Origin: CAZSLC01 sp964607675
Lineage (GTDB): Bacteria; Bacteroidota; Bacteroidia; Bacteroidales; UBA932
Assembly (NCBI GenBank): GCA_964607675.1
Contig: CAZSLC010000014.1
Location: 1-48,420 of the forward strand
Length of the DNA: 48,420 nt
Reading direction: 5' to 3'
Shown: positions 35,869-44,293 of the stretch, in pieces
Layout of the letters: each line of letters begins with the position of its first letter
How positions within the stretch are numbered: position 1 is the stretch's first letter
Position numbers and translations under genes: made by a program
Notes under the pieces: model-generated
The model's database searches: none
The model's input: the letters and a program-made list of their open reading frames with translations, nothing else
What the model was told of the DNA's origin: nothing

Positions 35869-35876
35869 CAAAAATA
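35869..35876 (-). promoter_or_regulatory. -7 promoter box TATTTTTG for kinase-murQ-recR-symporter-mntP operon
   Basis: Exact TAnnTTTG match, 21 bases before the kinase ATG. It lies in the 52-base gap after the pnuC-like gene, separating this operon from the thiamine unit. Confidence 0.55.
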
Positions 35877-35899
35877 ATATTAGTTAGTGAAAAAAACTA

Positions 35900-36472
35900 T
35901 TATTTTACATACACTCCGTTTTTTTCCCAGTAACAAAGTCCAAATATTGCAGAAAAAAGATAAAAAGAATATAATGCAGATGTAAAAAAGAGACCCTGAT
36001 ATAGTGATAACACAATTCCTACTATATTGGCAATAATCCATACATACCATTGATTTATATACGATTTAGTTAACCAATATGTACCGAGCATACTTAAAAC
36101 TGTCACAATAGAATCAAGTTCTGGTTGTGGATCTCCCGTATATTTAGAGAGCAAAAAGAGTAATAAAAAGTAGCATCCTACTGTGATTGCCAAGGAAAAA
36201 ACGATCTCCCAGGGTGATAGACCCTTTAATAGAATCCCATCTTTGTCATTGCTCTTTTTCAATTTATGCCATTGCCATATACCATAAAAACTCACAATAA
36301 AATAATAAATTTGCAATCCCATAGAGGCATATAACTCCTCCATGGCGTATAAAACAATATATGCACCAGCTGTTATCAAGCCTACTATCCACATACTGTT
36401 TTTTTTAAGAATCTCAAGGATAACATAAATTATCCCTGAGATTAAACCTATTATTTCAATAGCACTACTCAT
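35900..36472 (-). CDS. PnuC-family transporter, probably thiamine (PnuT)
   Basis: Inner-membrane vitamin transporter of the PnuC family (190 aa, seven predicted helices). Seen: AYIVLYAMEELYASMGLQIYYFIVSFYGIWQW and the C-terminal NQWYVWIIANIVGIVLSLYQG with the conserved W..WI.. substrate region. PnuC homologues carry nicotinamide riboside, riboflavin or thiamine; the TPP riboswitch and the receptor three bases upstream point to thiamine. The thiamine pyrophosphokinase gene that often completes such operons is absent here. Confidence 0.87.
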   Translation of the reverse strand: MSSAIEIIGLISGIIYVILEILKKNSMWIVGLITAGAYIVLYAMEELYASMGLQIYYFIVSFYGIWQWHKLKKSNDKDGILLKGLSPWEIVFSLAITVGCYFLLLFLLSKYTGDPQPELDSIVTVLSMLGTYWLTKSYINQWYVWIIANIVGIVLSLYQGLFFTSALYSFYLFSAIFGLCYWEKNGVYVK

Positions 36473-36475
36473 ACA

Positions 36476-38689
36476 TTAAAAATTCAACGCCAATTTAACA
36501 ATAAAATTTGTAGTTGCCTGAGGATAGAATCCCTCATCAAGATATGGCTCCGAACCATCTTTAAAAAAAGCTCTATACACCCACGCGTTAGAGATATATT
36601 TATTATTAAGAATATTGTCAACAAATAGAGAAATTGTAACTTTTGATTCGTCTGAAAGACTCTTATTCAATGGGATAGAATAAGAGATATCACCATTCAT
36701 CACAAAATATCCTGGTAAAGATCTCTCTTGACAAGAAGTATTATCATAATATTGCTTCCCTACATATTTCCCATTTAGAGAAATATGACCATTTTTTATT
36801 GGAGAATATGTTAGTTTCAACATACCTATTAACGATGGAGACATCGTTAAAAATGTCTCTTTATAGTACTCTTTAGTCTGAGGCAATTGATTCCAATTGT
36901 CATGATTATCAAATGTATCTATCCAGGCAGTATATTCTTTAATCTTATTGAGACTCAAAGTCACATTTCCATCTACCTGAAGCTGTCTAATTATTTTCCA
37001 CCCTGCTAATAATTCAATCCCCCTTCGGTAGCTATAGGGAACATTTTCTTTTATCTCATATCCCACATCAGACAATTTCCCCGTTGCTACCAATTGATCC
37101 TTGTACTCCATGAAGTAAAGATTGGCACCAAAAGCAAATTTATCTCTATTTAATTTGTATCCAATCTCCACATCATACATTGATTCAGCCTTAATATCAT
37201 CCCCTCTACCAGATTTAATTGCCTCTTTAACATCACTTCTCGATGGCTCCTTATTTCCAATAGCAATCGATGCATAAAATGTATTTGATTTATTCAAGGC
37301 AAATGTAACACCCGCCTTAGGATTGAAAAAGTCAAACCTTCTATCGTATTTCAAAGATGCGAAATCCTTATCCTCCCCATCCATCTTCAGATCTATGTGT
37401 CGATATTGCAAATCTGCAAATAGCGTAAACTTCGAAAGATCTATTTCAAATCTTGCGAAGGCATTTACCTCCCACTTATCTCCAGTATTATCATACCACT
37501 GATAATTATCTTTTATATTCTCATTATACTTCGACCATAATAGATTTCCGAAGTGATATCCGTCGTAATAAGAATATGTTACCCCTGCAGCTCCATTCAT
37601 CCCCAATGCATTATATTTCAAGGTTGATGAAGCGACATAATAATTATTTGCCATCGCTTGTCTTATGATAAAATCACTCTTCTTATAAACCTCACCACCA
37701 ATGGTTTGCGGTAAAAGCCCATATTTTGAAAATTTAGTATTATATTTATAATTTTCATAATATCCATCTCCTCGCGTATAATTCAATGTATTAACCCACA
37801 AAAATCCATGATTAAATTGGTGTGAGTAAAATGCCTGAAGGTAATGCTGAGTATAATTATCTGTTTCGTTATCATAATATTTCACATTACCAGCATCATC
37901 ATAGTACATCCCTGCTGGATTAAATCGTCTATCTTTTTCAAGCATCTCTTTTGATACCCCCTCCCATGTAATTCCAGTATGCTGATCACCAAGAATATAA
38001 TTAAGTTTAAAAGCATTGTTCCCTTTTAAATACCCAAGGGAGGCAAACAGAGAATTAAGTTTCCCTTTTCCGTTTCTGACATATCCATCGGTAGAATTAT
38101 GAGAATATCTGAGATCAAATGAAAACCCGCATGGCAACAGCCCACTCCCTGCCCCAATTGTAGTAGTTGTGGTATTAAAAGATCCATAACCCACTTCTGC
38201 CATTCCATATGGCTTCGGCGCAGAAAACAGTGTTTGCATGTTGATACTCCCTCCGAAAGAGCCAGTTCCATTCATCGAAGTACCAATTCCCCTCTGTAGC
38301 TGTACCGACTGCAATATCGAAGAGAGGGCAGGGATATTTACCCAGAACACCTCCTGAGATTCTGCATCATTGATAGTAACTCCGTTAAGAGTGACGTTTA
38401 TCCTTGTAGCATCACTTCCTCTCACCGACAATTTGGAATATCCAAGGCCACTTCCTGCTTCGGTGGTTGCAACCACTGAAGGCTGCAAATTGAGTAGTAC
38501 AGGTAGAGAATTATTAGGGGCAAATGAGGCAAGCTCTCCCCTCGTGACCGATGTGAAAGAGATTGGTGTTTTACTGGTAGCTTTATTTCCTGACACAATG
38601 ACGCTATCAAGAATAATCGGCTCCACTTGTTGAGCAAAAAGGTTAAATTGTAAAAAAATTAACCCGCAAAAAATAAAAAATCTTTTCAT
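36476..38689 (-). CDS. TonB-dependent outer-membrane receptor, probably for thiamine
   Basis: Outer-membrane receptor (737 aa). Seen: a signal peptide (cleavage near LFA/QQV, residue 19), a TonB-box-like PIILDSVIVSG, a plug domain (about 45-155, with LNGVTINDAESQEVFWVNIPALSSILQSVQLQRGIGTS split over conserved plug segments), and a 22-strand-type barrel ending in FIVKLALNF. Control by a TPP riboswitch identifies thiamine or a thiamine phosphate as the probable ligand. The pnuC-like gene follows after three bases. There is no STN or CarboxypepD_reg domain. Confidence 0.92.
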   Translation of the reverse strand: MKRFFIFCGLIFLQFNLFAQQVEPIILDSVIVSGNKATSKTPISFTSVTRGELASFAPNNSLPVLLNLQPSVVATTEAGSGLGYSKLSVRGSDATRINVTLNGVTINDAESQEVFWVNIPALSSILQSVQLQRGIGTSMNGTGSFGGSINMQTLFSAPKPYGMAEVGYGSFNTTTTTIGAGSGLLPCGFSFDLRYSHNSTDGYVRNGKGKLNSLFASLGYLKGNNAFKLNYILGDQHTGITWEGVSKEMLEKDRRFNPAGMYYDDAGNVKYYDNETDNYTQHYLQAFYSHQFNHGFLWVNTLNYTRGDGYYENYKYNTKFSKYGLLPQTIGGEVYKKSDFIIRQAMANNYYVASSTLKYNALGMNGAAGVTYSYYDGYHFGNLLWSKYNENIKDNYQWYDNTGDKWEVNAFARFEIDLSKFTLFADLQYRHIDLKMDGEDKDFASLKYDRRFDFFNPKAGVTFALNKSNTFYASIAIGNKEPSRSDVKEAIKSGRGDDIKAESMYDVEIGYKLNRDKFAFGANLYFMEYKDQLVATGKLSDVGYEIKENVPYSYRRGIELLAGWKIIRQLQVDGNVTLSLNKIKEYTAWIDTFDNHDNWNQLPQTKEYYKETFLTMSPSLIGMLKLTYSPIKNGHISLNGKYVGKQYYDNTSCQERSLPGYFVMNGDISYSIPLNKSLSDESKVTISLFVDNILNNKYISNAWVYRAFFKDGSEPYLDEGFYPQATTNFIVKLALNF

Positions 38690-38693
38690 TTTA

Positions 38694-38715
38694 TTTACTG
38701 CGGGGATGTAGTAAA
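38694..38715 (-). promoter_or_regulatory. Start-proximal hairpin in the thiamine leader (possible expression platform)
   Basis: TTTACT (38710-38715 read on minus) and AGTAAA (38694-38699 on minus) form a six-pair stem with a ten-base loop. The stem ends four bases before the receptor ATG. The loop contains CATCCCC, complementary (one G-U) to GGGGGTG at the aptamer's 5' edge (38794-38800). This could couple aptamer folding to translation; inferred. Confidence 0.4.
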
Positions 38716-38729
38716 GATAAATTGAGAAT

Positions 38730-38802
38730 CTACACTTCCTACGGCAGCATTATCTGCATCAGGTTATGTGGGTATAATCTCAGCCCTTTAGAGCACCCCC
38801 TA
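38730..38802 (-). promoter_or_regulatory. TPP (thiamine pyrophosphate) riboswitch
   Basis: The minus strand carries the THI-box landmarks in order: GGGGGTGCTC, GGGCTGAGATTATACCC, ACCTGATGCAGATAATGC and CGTAGGAAGTG. The pyrimidine-sensing GGCTGAGA and pyrophosphate-sensing CTGATNNNGATAATGC segments are both intact. It lies about 40 bases upstream of the TonB receptor. Its normal action is to lower expression when thiamine pyrophosphate is abundant. Confidence 0.96.
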
Positions 38803-38823
38803 ATTTAAAAATTAGTATGTATA

Positions 38824-39600
38824 TTATTTAATAAAATTTGTTTTTATCTTATAAATTTTTGGCCAATACTTTCCTGTTAAATATATATAATTATTTACTT
38901 CATCATAAGCAATCCCATTCAAAACATCTGTATTTGGTTTTCTTAAGTTTCGAGGTAAGAGATTATTACAATTCATAACAGCCTCCACTACCCCCGTGCT
39001 TGGATCAATCACCAAAATATCATCTTTTAAATAGACATTTGCCCATATTTTTCCATTTATATATTCCAATTCGTTAATAAATGTTACCTCCTTCCCATTC
39101 AACTTCACTTTTACAGTTTTTTTCTCCATAAAAGAGAGGGGGTCCATAAAGTGCAAATTAGATGACCCATCACTCATTATTAAATCCTTCCCATCTGTTG
39201 TAATGCCCCATCCTTCATATGGGTTTCTCAGTTCACCTATTTTTTTTAGAGAATTTATATCATAAACAAAACATAAACTCTCCCTCCATGTCAAAATATA
39301 CAATCTGCCATCCAATAAACAAGAACCTTCAATAAAATACTTGCTATCAAAGGGGACATATTCCAACACTCTCCCACTATTAATGTCAACTTTACGAAAT
39401 GAAGACTCTCCGTACTGTCCTGTACTCTCATACATGACCCCATCATGTATAAAAAGCCCTTGAGTATATGCAGACGAATCGTGATTCAATGAAGCAACCA
39501 CTCTGTAATCAATTGACTGCACACCCTTTTTCTGCACCATACTATCATTGGATGTGAGTAAAAGAAGAGAGGACAATAATACTAACAGAGTGCCGTTCAT
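38824..39600 (-). CDS. Glutaminyl-peptide cyclotransferase (beta-propeller, plant/bacterial type)
   Basis: Turns N-terminal Gln of proteins into pyroglutamate. The protein (258 aa) shows the glutamine cyclotransferase family features: HDSSAYTQGLFI followed by MYESTGQYGESS, then FIEGSCLLDGRLYILTW, INELEYINGKIWANVY and VLNGIAYDEVN, i.e. successive propeller blades. A hydrophobic N terminus (about 4-18) indicates export, though it lacks basic residues before it. The ATG at 39600 is used because the frame upstream offers only TTG codons. It follows pyrG after six bases. Seven exported proteins in this window have Gln at the predicted mature N terminus. Confidence 0.9.
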   Translation of the reverse strand: MNGTLLVLLSSLLLLTSNDSMVQKKGVQSIDYRVVASLNHDSSAYTQGLFIHDGVMYESTGQYGESSFRKVDINSGRVLEYVPFDSKYFIEGSCLLDGRLYILTWRESLCFVYDINSLKKIGELRNPYEGWGITTDGKDLIMSDGSSNLHFMDPLSFMEKKTVKVKLNGKEVTFINELEYINGKIWANVYLKDDILVIDPSTGVVEAVMNCNNLLPRNLRKPNTDVLNGIAYDEVNNYIYLTGKYWPKIYKIKTNFIK

Positions 39601-39606
39601 CAACAA

Positions 39607-41223
39607 TTATTTTTTACTTTTCGAATACTCAATAGCAGCCTTTACAAAAGCAACAAAAATAGGATGTGGCGTTTCAGGTGTACTTTTTAGTTCGGGATGG
39701 AATTGTACCCCTATGAAAAAAGGATGATTTGGCAACTCCACAATTTCAACAAGTCCTGTATCTGGATTTTTCCCACTTGCCACCAAGCCAGCATCAACCA
39801 GAGTACTCAGATACTCATCGTTGAGTTCATATCTATGTCTATGTCTTTCAGAGATCAATGATGAATTATAGATTCTATGGGCAAGTGTCCCCTCCTCAAT
39901 CTCACATTTATATGCCCCGAGTCTCATTGTTCCACCTTTAATTGTAGTTGTTTTCTGGTCTGCCATTAAATCAATTATAGGGACTTTTGCATTTGCATCC
40001 ATTTCTGTTGTTTTAGCATCACGGAGTCCCGCTACATTTCTGGCATATTCAATAACAGCCATTTGCATCCCTAAGCAGATACCGAAAAATGGAATATTAT
40101 TTTCACGAGCGTACCTCACTGCCTCTATTTTACCCTCCATTCCTCTCTCCCCAAATCCTGGTGCTACCAAAATACCATCTATCTTCTCAAAGTAAGATTG
40201 TACATCATCACCATCTAAATCCTCACTTTTAATTGGAACGATATTGACCTTAGCCTCATTTGCAGCACCTGCATGAATGAATGATTCGAGGATAGATTTA
40301 TATGCATCTTGAAGCTCCACATATTTTCCAACAAGACCAATAGTAATAGTGTCGTTTGGTCTCTTCAATTTTGCCAAGAAATCCTCCCATTTCTTCATGT
40401 TTGGCTCTGGAAGTCCTTCAATATTCAATCTCGAAATGACAATTTCATCCAATTTTTGATTTTGCATCAAAATTGGCACCTCATATATAGTCTTAGCATC
40501 TATTGACTCAATCACGGCATTTTGCCTAACATTGCAGAACAAAGCTACCTTCTTCTTCAAATCCAATGGAAGGTGCTTTTCTGTACGACAAACGATAATA
40601 TCGGGTTGAACTCCATTTTGTTGGAGCATCCTTACTGAGTGTTGGGTAGGTTTCGTTTTCAACTCCTTAGCTGCACTTAGGTATGGAACAAGGGTCAAAT
40701 GGACTTCCAGGCAATCTTCATCAGGCAACTCCCATTGAAGCTGACGCACAGCCTCGATAAATGGTAAGGATTCAATATCTCCAACCGTCCCCCCTATTTC
40801 TGTGATAATAACATCATATTTACCGCTCTTACCAAGAAGCAACATCCTTCTCTTTATCTCATCAGTGATATGTGGGATAATCTGGACAGTCTTTCCAAGG
40901 TAGGCACCCTGCCTCTCCCTTTCAATTACAGTTTTATATATCTTACCTGTAGTTACATTGTTTGCCTTAGAGGTATAAACACCTAAAAATCTCTCATAAT
41001 GCCCAAGATCAAGATCCGTTTCCGCGCCATCTTCGGTAACATAACACTCACCATGCTCATACGGGTTAAGCGTTCCAGGATCAATATTTAAATATGGGTC
41101 AAATTTTTGAATAGTTACTCTCAAATTCCTTGATTGTAGAAGCTTTGCAAGCGATGCCGATATTATTCCTTTTCCAAGAGAAGAAGTAACGCCACCCGTA
41201 ACGAAGATATATTTTACAGACAT
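39607..41223 (-). CDS. pyrG: CTP synthase
   Basis: Makes CTP from UTP using glutamine. Seen: the N-terminal synthase domain (KYIFVTGGVTSSLGKG, residues 4-19; FDPYLNIDPGTLNPYEHGE) and the C-terminal glutaminase with GLVGKYVELQDAY, the nucleophile Cys in FFGICLGMQ, and the His-Glu pair in GVQFHPELKS. The start at 41223 (538 aa) matches the family; the frame's earlier codons lie before the expected transcript start. The promoter box at 41260-41267 has a well-spaced -33 TTTG. Confidence 0.97.
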   Translation of the reverse strand: MSVKYIFVTGGVTSSLGKGIISASLAKLLQSRNLRVTIQKFDPYLNIDPGTLNPYEHGECYVTEDGAETDLDLGHYERFLGVYTSKANNVTTGKIYKTVIERERQGAYLGKTVQIIPHITDEIKRRMLLLGKSGKYDVIITEIGGTVGDIESLPFIEAVRQLQWELPDEDCLEVHLTLVPYLSAAKELKTKPTQHSVRMLQQNGVQPDIIVCRTEKHLPLDLKKKVALFCNVRQNAVIESIDAKTIYEVPILMQNQKLDEIVISRLNIEGLPEPNMKKWEDFLAKLKRPNDTITIGLVGKYVELQDAYKSILESFIHAGAANEAKVNIVPIKSEDLDGDDVQSYFEKIDGILVAPGFGERGMEGKIEAVRYARENNIPFFGICLGMQMAVIEYARNVAGLRDAKTTEMDANAKVPIIDLMADQKTTTIKGGTMRLGAYKCEIEEGTLAHRIYNSSLISERHRHRYELNDEYLSTLVDAGLVASGKNPDTGLVEIVELPNHPFFIGVQFHPELKSTPETPHPIFVAFVKAAIEYSKSKK

Positions 41224-41259
41224 AATGTTTTTGTGATTAAGTGTTATTATACGGGGGTA

Positions 41260-41267
41260 CAAAGTTA
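41260..41267 (-). promoter_or_regulatory. pyrG promoter: -7 box TAACTTTG with -33 TTTG
   Basis: Exact -7 match, with TTTG at 41287-41290 (minus) separated by 19 bases. Among the best promoter matches in the window; the leader is about 30 bases. Confidence 0.65.
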
Positions 41268-41297
41268 TTTAAAAATACAAACTTCACAAATAATAAC

Positions 41298-41305
41298 TAT
41301 ATTCG
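41298..41305 (+). promoter_or_regulatory. Near-consensus -7 box TATATTCG for thioredoxin-patatin operon
   Basis: One mismatch to TAnnTTTG, 24 bases before the ATG at 41330. Overlaps the upstream part of the divergent pyrG promoter. Confidence 0.4.
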
Positions 41306-41329
41306 CACCAATAAAAATACTATTTTATT

Positions 41330-41917
41330 ATGAAAAAAACATCTTACCTACTACTGCTTTTAGCCCTCTCTTGTTGTATCTTTTTGAATCAAGGATGTAA
41401 TAATTCACCAAAAAAAGATGGGGTTCAATCCTCTAAAGCCTCAACTGAAATTGAAGTTAAAGACACTGCCGCAGTGCTACTTGTTGGCGACAAAGCTGCC
41501 GATTTTGAAGTAGAAATGCTCTCTGGAGAAAAAATATCCCTATCCAGCCTGAAGGGTAAAATTGTCCTCCTCACTTTTTGGGCAACTTGGTGCCCTCCAT
41601 GCAATGAAGAATTCAAAGCACTACCCGAAAAAATCGTCAATAGATTCAAAGGTGAAGAATTTGTTCTCCTTCCAATCTCCAGAGGGGAAGAGAGAGCTGT
41701 AGTTGAAAAGAAGATGACTCAATTCAAAGAGATGGGGATAGATTTTCCTGTTGGTTTAGACCCACAAAGGGCAATATATAATCAATATGCAAAAAGCAGC
41801 ATCCCCCGCAACTTCCTTATCGATAGAGATGGAACAATCATATACAGTGCCAAAGGATATGATGAAGAGCACTTTGACAAATTAATAAATTTAATTGAAA
41901 GTAAACTAAAAAAATAG
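41330..41917 (+). CDS. TlpA-like thioredoxin-fold lipoprotein
   Basis: Exported redox protein (195 aa). Seen: a signal peptide with Cys residues at 15, 16 and 23 (lipid attachment ambiguous), then an AhpC/TlpA-type thioredoxin domain (about 50-193) with the active site WATWCPPC (Cys88, Cys91) and the cis-Pro segment SSIPRNFLID. It probably reduces disulfides in periplasmic proteins or in cytochrome maturation. It begins a compact + strand operon, with patatin two bases downstream. Confidence 0.9.
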   Translation: MKKTSYLLLLLALSCCIFLNQGCNNSPKKDGVQSSKASTEIEVKDTAAVLLVGDKAADFEVEMLSGEKISLSSLKGKIVLLTFWATWCPPCNEEFKALPEKIVNRFKGEEFVLLPISRGEERAVVEKKMTQFKEMGIDFPVGLDPQRAIYNQYAKSSIPRNFLIDRDGTIIYSAKGYDEEHFDKLINLIESKLKK

Positions 41918-41919
41918 CA

Positions 41920-42798
41920 ATGGGAAAAAGAGTTGCCTTAGTACTTGCCAGCGGTGGCTCAAGAGGACTCGCCCATATAGGTGCAATTGAAGTACTTCAA
42001 GAGAGGGGATATGAAATATCTTCTATCGCGGGAGCGTCAATGGGGGCTCTGGTTGGCGGTATCTATGCAGCAGGTGGGTTAGATGCCTTCAAAGAGTGGA
42101 TGAAGACAATCGATAAAATGAAAATTATATCATTGATGGATTTCACCCTCAGTTCTAATGGTATAGTTAAAGGGGAAAAAATAATTGATGAATTAAAAAA
42201 AATAGTACCAGACAAAAAAATTGAAGATTTACCAATCCCATTTACAGCCGTATCAACCGACATAAGAAACAGGAAAGAAGTCATTTTTAATAAGGGAGAT
42301 CTATTTAAGGCCATCCGTGCTTCTATCTCCATTCCATCCCTTTTCAAGCCTTCAAAAGAGGGCAATTTGCTTATGATCGATGGAGGGGTAGTCAATCCCA
42401 TTCCTATAAATTTAGTAAAAAGAGTCCCTGGTGATTTATTAGTCGCTGTAGATTTAAATGCCCCCTATCTACACAACAACACTAAATTACAAGAAAAAAC
42501 CAAGGAAGAGAGGGAAGAAGAAAATAGTTTTTTTGAAAAATATAACATTCATATCTCTTTTTTAAATCGTGATAAAAAAGAGAAAGAGGAGTCAATGAAC
42601 TACTACGATATCCTTTCTGAATCTTTTGGCATGATGATAGAAAAAAATTCTGAGAGGACCATTGCATTATATCCTCCAGATTTGCTGATTAGGATTCCCA
42701 AAAATGCATTTAGCACACTTGAATTTTTCAAATACGAAGAGATTGTTGAAATGGGAAGAGAGAAAACAATTAAAGCTCTTGAAGATGCAGGATTATAG
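41920..42798 (+). CDS. Patatin-like phospholipase (RssA type)
   Basis: Ser-Asp dyad acyl hydrolase (292 aa). Seen: the oxyanion loop SGGSRGLAHIGAI (residues 11-23), nucleophile Ser40 in GASMG, and the catalytic Asp154 in MIDGGVVNP. No signal peptide, so it is probably cytoplasmic or membrane-associated. It shares 14 bases with the next gene, an acyl-ACP thioesterase, suggesting a joint lipid task such as membrane-lipid turnover. Substrate unknown. Confidence 0.9.
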   Translation: MGKRVALVLASGGSRGLAHIGAIEVLQERGYEISSIAGASMGALVGGIYAAGGLDAFKEWMKTIDKMKIISLMDFTLSSNGIVKGEKIIDELKKIVPDKKIEDLPIPFTAVSTDIRNRKEVIFNKGDLFKAIRASISIPSLFKPSKEGNLLMIDGGVVNPIPINLVKRVPGDLLVAVDLNAPYLHNNTKLQEKTKEEREEENSFFEKYNIHISFLNRDKKEKEESMNYYDILSESFGMMIEKNSERTIALYPPDLLIRIPKNAFSTLEFFKYEEIVEMGREKTIKALEDAGL

Positions 42799-43522
42799 TA
42801 ACATTAAAACTATAGAGAGTACAGAGGTCGATTTCAACAAAAATTACCGCGCATACTCTTTAATGTGCGCCACCCAAGAAATAGCAAATGATCACGCTTG
42901 CTCTTTACAATTTGGATACAAAGATCTAATCCAATTTGATTGTGTTTGGGTTTTATCAAGAATGAAGGTAATATTCATTTCACATCCCAAATGGGAGCAA
43001 AAAGTGAAACTCAGTACTTGGCACAAAGGGATAAATGGTATATTTTCTCTAAGAGATTTTGATATCAGATCCATCGAAGATAATTCTCCAATGGTATTAT
43101 CTACTAGTTCATGGCTAATACTCAATGTGAAAAATAGAAAAATGCAACGGGTAGATCATATCATTGGAGAGAGTGCCCTTTCATCAGCTTCCATAAATAA
43201 TGCCATTGCTCAACCTTGTCAAAAACTTATCTCTCCACAAAATTCGACTTACATCAGAAGTAAAGAGGTATTTTACTCCGATGTGGACTTTAATTTACAC
43301 ACCAATAACGCAAAATATGTGGAGTGGGCACTTGATTGTATCGATACAGACATGCTTCTTAACAAAGAAATAGAAGAGTATCAAATCAATTTCAACCATG
43401 AATCCAAACTTCACGATATTATAGATCTTTTCCTATCTTTGCCGTCCGATAACTATTATTTTATTGATGGAAAGATTGGAGAATGCAACATCTTCCAAAT
43501 GACAATTAAACTTAAACCATAG
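42785..43522 (+). CDS. Acyl-ACP thioesterase (FatA/FatB family)
   Basis: Releases fatty acids from acyl carrier protein. At 245 aa it is the bacterial double-hotdog form. Seen: EVDFNKNYRAYSLMCATQEIANDHA at the start of the first hotdog, VWVLSRMKVIF, then TSSWLILNVKNRKMQR, and the second hotdog with VFYSDVDFNLHTNNAKYVEWALD, where the Asn-His pair of the family's catalytic region lies. The ATG at 42785 is chosen; it overlaps the patatin end by 14 bases. Its stop overlaps the next GTG start by one base. Confidence 0.88.
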   Translation: MQDYSNIKTIESTEVDFNKNYRAYSLMCATQEIANDHACSLQFGYKDLIQFDCVWVLSRMKVIFISHPKWEQKVKLSTWHKGINGIFSLRDFDIRSIEDNSPMVLSTSSWLILNVKNRKMQRVDHIIGESALSSASINNAIAQPCQKLISPQNSTYIRSKEVFYSDVDFNLHTNNAKYVEWALDCIDTDMLLNKEIEEYQINFNHESKLHDIIDLFLSLPSDNYYFIDGKIGECNIFQMTIKLKP

Positions 43523-44289
43523 TGGACAATCAAACTTTCAGAATCGTTCTCGAAATAATGACTGCATTGGCAGTCGTCGTATATTTAGCACTTCAATATT
43601 TTAAAGCAGGATATGGTTTCTTAAGAAATTCAAAATGGGGTCCTACTATTCCAAACAAAATTGGTTGGGTCATTATGGAGTTACCCGTATTTATAGCCAT
43701 GATAGTAATGATGTCTTTTTCCGATAGAATAAAAAATCCAGCCATTATTGTCATATCCCTACTATTTTTAACACATTATCTCCAAAGATCTCTCATATTC
43801 CCATTTTTAATCAAAGGCAAGAGCAGGATGCCTATATCCATCATAGCAATGGGCATTGTATTTAATCTCGCAAATGCATACATGCAAGGGGGGTGGTTAT
43901 ACTACTACTCTCCAGAGGATACATACACAGTGGCATGGTTGTACTCTCCCCAATTTATAGTGGGTACACTCATTTTTATTGCAGGGATGGTTATCAACCT
44001 TCAATCAGACTATATAATTAGACATCTACGCAAGCCAGGTGACACCAAACACTACATACCTCGAGGTGGGATGTTCAAATATGTTTCATCTGCCAATTAT
44101 TTTGGCGAGATTACCGAATGGTTTGGCTTTGCCATCCTTACTTGGTCAATCCCAGGGGCAGTATTTTGCATCTGGACATTTGCCAACCTTGCACCAAGAG
44201 CCAACTCTCTATATGAAAAATATTCTCAAGAATTTGGAGAAGAATTTACATCTCTAAAAAGAAAAAGACTAATTCCTTTTATATACTAA
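43522..44289 (+). CDS. SRD5A-like 3-oxo-5-alpha-steroid 4-dehydrogenase (steroid 5-alpha-reductase)
   Basis: Polytopic membrane reductase (255 aa) of the SRD5A family, which reduces the C4-C5 double bond of 3-oxo-delta4 steroids with NADPH. Seen: a MELP motif with Glu53, matching the active-site Glu of human SRD5A1/2, and the highly conserved NADPH-binding C-terminal region: INLQSDYIIRHLRKPGD, YIPRGGMFKYVSSANYFGE, EWFGFA and LIPFIY. These closely resemble the human enzymes as I recall them. Start is GTG overlapping the upstream stop (TAGTG). The next gene is an old-yellow-enzyme reductase. The natural substrate is not shown by sequence. Confidence 0.88.
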   Translation: MDNQTFRIVLEIMTALAVVVYLALQYFKAGYGFLRNSKWGPTIPNKIGWVIMELPVFIAMIVMMSFSDRIKNPAIIVISLLFLTHYLQRSLIFPFLIKGKSRMPISIIAMGIVFNLANAYMQGGWLYYYSPEDTYTVAWLYSPQFIVGTLIFIAGMVINLQSDYIIRHLRKPGDTKHYIPRGGMFKYVSSANYFGEITEWFGFAILTWSIPGAVFCIWTFANLAPRANSLYEKYSQEFGEEFTSLKRKRLIPFIY

Positions 44290-44293
44290 TAAA

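Noticed and set aside
38800..38815. Palindrome CTAATTT/AAATTAG just upstream of the riboswitch
   Set aside because: Purely A/T hairpin without a T-run in either direction; may be chance in AT-rich DNA, although it lies where the riboswitch promoter should be.
39601..39606. Upstream TTG codons as start of the glutaminyl cyclase
   Set aside because: The ATG at 39600 gives a complete hydrophobic N terminus and lies after the pyrG stop; the extension adds only two residues.
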